Below are positions 40,397-40,818 of a stretch of 40,818 nt of DNA, one piece after another. Below the pieces are notes generated by a model, which was not told the origin of the DNA, did not search any database, and saw only the letters and a list, made by a program, of their open reading frames with translations. Each line of letters opens with the position of its first letter. The stretch's first letter is position 1. A program made the position numbers and the translations under genes. Source of the DNA: Gallionellaceae bacterium (lineage in GTDB: Bacteria > Pseudomonadota > Gammaproteobacteria > Burkholderiales > Gallionellaceae); contig DAIDMQ010000004.1 of assembly GCA_027448945.1 (NCBI GenBank), forward strand, positions 1 through 40,818. The letters run 5' to 3'.

Positions 40397-40429
40397 AGGC
40401 GAGCTGAAGGAGCCCTCATTTTGCTAAAC

Positions 40430-40480
40430 CGCGCGAAGCGCGACGCTGGAAAGATGCCCCCTTGTGGGGCGTCGCTTTTA
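40430..40480 (+). other. Double hairpin between toxin gene and CRISPR array
   Basis: CGCGC-GAA-GCGCG (40430-40442) is followed by GCCCC/GGGGC (40456-40470). GCGAC (40440-40444) can also pair with GTCGC (40471-40475), and the structure ends TTTTA. It may terminate the toxin transcript. The second hairpin with GTCGCTTTTA resembles the 3' end of Neisseria-type tracrRNA (GCCCC..GGGGCATCGTTTA), but no good anti-repeat precedes it, so a tracrRNA is not claimed. Confidence 0.6.
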
Positions 40481-40482
40481 GG

Positions 40483-40720
40483 GTTGTAGCTCCCTCTCTC
40501 ACCCCGGATGCACTACACTACATGCGGCTGAACAGCTATCACATCAACTGTTGTAGCTCCCTCTCTCACCCCGGATGCACTACACTGGTGGTGTTCGCGC
40601 TAAAGATTCGTTGCTGGTTGTAGCTCCCTCTCTCACCCCGGATGCACTACACTAAAGAACAACGCCAAGCGCCGCAGCGCTCAGTTGTAGCTCCCTCTCT
40701 CACCCCGGATGCACTACACT
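40483..40720 (+). CRISPR. CRISPR array, type II-C-like repeat (4 units)
   Basis: Four identical 37-base repeats at 40483-40519, 40550-40586, 40617-40653 and 40684-40720 are separated by three different 30-base spacers (period 67). The repeat begins GTTGTAGCTCCCTCTCTCA and ends GCACTACACT. The start is nearly the same as the Neisseria meningitidis type II-C repeat (GTTGTAGCTCCCTTTCTCA), and the end resembles its CTACAAT, which there serves as a -10 box for crRNA promoters. No cas gene of this type is in the window, which ends just beyond the array. Confidence 0.95.
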
Positions 40721-40752
40721 CTTGTGCCATATTTGTAGAAGAACGCTGGTAT

Positions 40753-40789
40753 AGTGTAGTGCATCCGGGGTGAGAGAGGGAGCTACAAC
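40753..40789 (-). CRISPR. Inverted copy of the CRISPR repeat
   Basis: An exact reverse complement of the 37-base repeat, 32 bases after the last forward repeat. Its flanks (40721-40752 and 40790-40818) are spacer-sized and unique. Either the array is joined to an inverted part of itself (chimera) or this is a true inverted unit. A tracrRNA anti-repeat would normally be imperfect and shorter. Confidence 0.9.
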
Positions 40790-40818
40790 CTGGCAACCAA
40801 TAAGTGCTTGGTCTAAGA

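Noticed and set aside
40753..40818. Inverted repeat copy as a tracrRNA anti-repeat with its tail
   Set aside because: The match to the repeat is perfect over all 37 bases, whereas anti-repeats are shorter and mismatched. The 29 following bases show only a weak CCAA/TTGG stem and no II-C nexus or terminator.

Overview
The window looks like a chromosomal contig of a betaproteobacterium. The gene order cutA-dsbD-aroQ-accB-accC-prmA-DUF3426, the riboswitch-controlled gcvT-gcvH-gcvP cluster, ubiJ-ubiB, and rsmI divergent from an lpoA-yraN-gmhA string all fit Nitrosomonadales/Gallionellaceae-like organisms. That placement is inference from synteny and protein character. No rRNA, tRNA or transposase gene was seen. 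Coding density is high up to about 39.5 kb.

Layout. Bases 1-9617 (+) carry a cut leuS, lptE, holA, cutA, dsbD, aroQ, accB, accC, prmA and a DUF3426 protein. A tandem glycine riboswitch with a terminator (about 9712-9912) controls gcvT, gcvH and gcvP, followed by tpx and a glycine-zipper lipoprotein. A minus-strand surface-glycan operon (20882 down to 15565) encodes a GT9 glycosyltransferase, GtrA, a GT39-type glycosyltransferase, a sialidase-like lipoprotein and a membrane protein. Then come mscS (-), rluA, two membrane or exported proteins, ubiJ and ubiB (+). A tiny minus-strand gene with a strong promoter shares a bidirectional terminator with ubiB. Next are a GGDEF-EAL protein with a periplasmic CXXCH heme motif (+), glmS and glmU (-), yjdM (-), and an exported outer-membrane-like protein under a class I c-di-GMP riboswitch (-). 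The run ends with DUF971-ubiE, rfaE2, gmhA, yraN and lpoA (-), divergent from rsmI and an outer-membrane-type protein (+).

The last 1.3 kb is the accessory part. It holds a minus-strand 5' remnant of cas4 (39718-39846) and, downstream on the same strand, one isolated type I-like CRISPR repeat (39551-39587). Together these look like the wreck of a type I CRISPR-Cas locus. A toxin-antitoxin pair follows, with the toxin reading frame apparently shifted near its 3' end. A hairpin cassette then leads into a CRISPR array with four identical 37-bp repeats and 30-bp spacers. The repeat starts like the Neisseria type II-C repeat. No cas9, cas1 or cas2 lies in the window.

Both ends carry inverted joins. 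Bases 1-141 are leuS sequence in the opposite orientation to the rest of leuS, with about 33 codons missing at the join. The last CRISPR repeat (40753-40789) is a perfect copy in inverted orientation. Because leuS is essential, the left join is almost certainly a fold-back amplification or assembly chimera, and the right one should be suspected too.

Themes linking the genes: c-di-GMP appears twice, as a synthesis/hydrolysis protein with a heme-type sensor and as a riboswitch in front of a secreted protein. Envelope biogenesis recurs in lptE, the glycan operon, glmS/glmU, gmhA/rfaE2 and lpoA.
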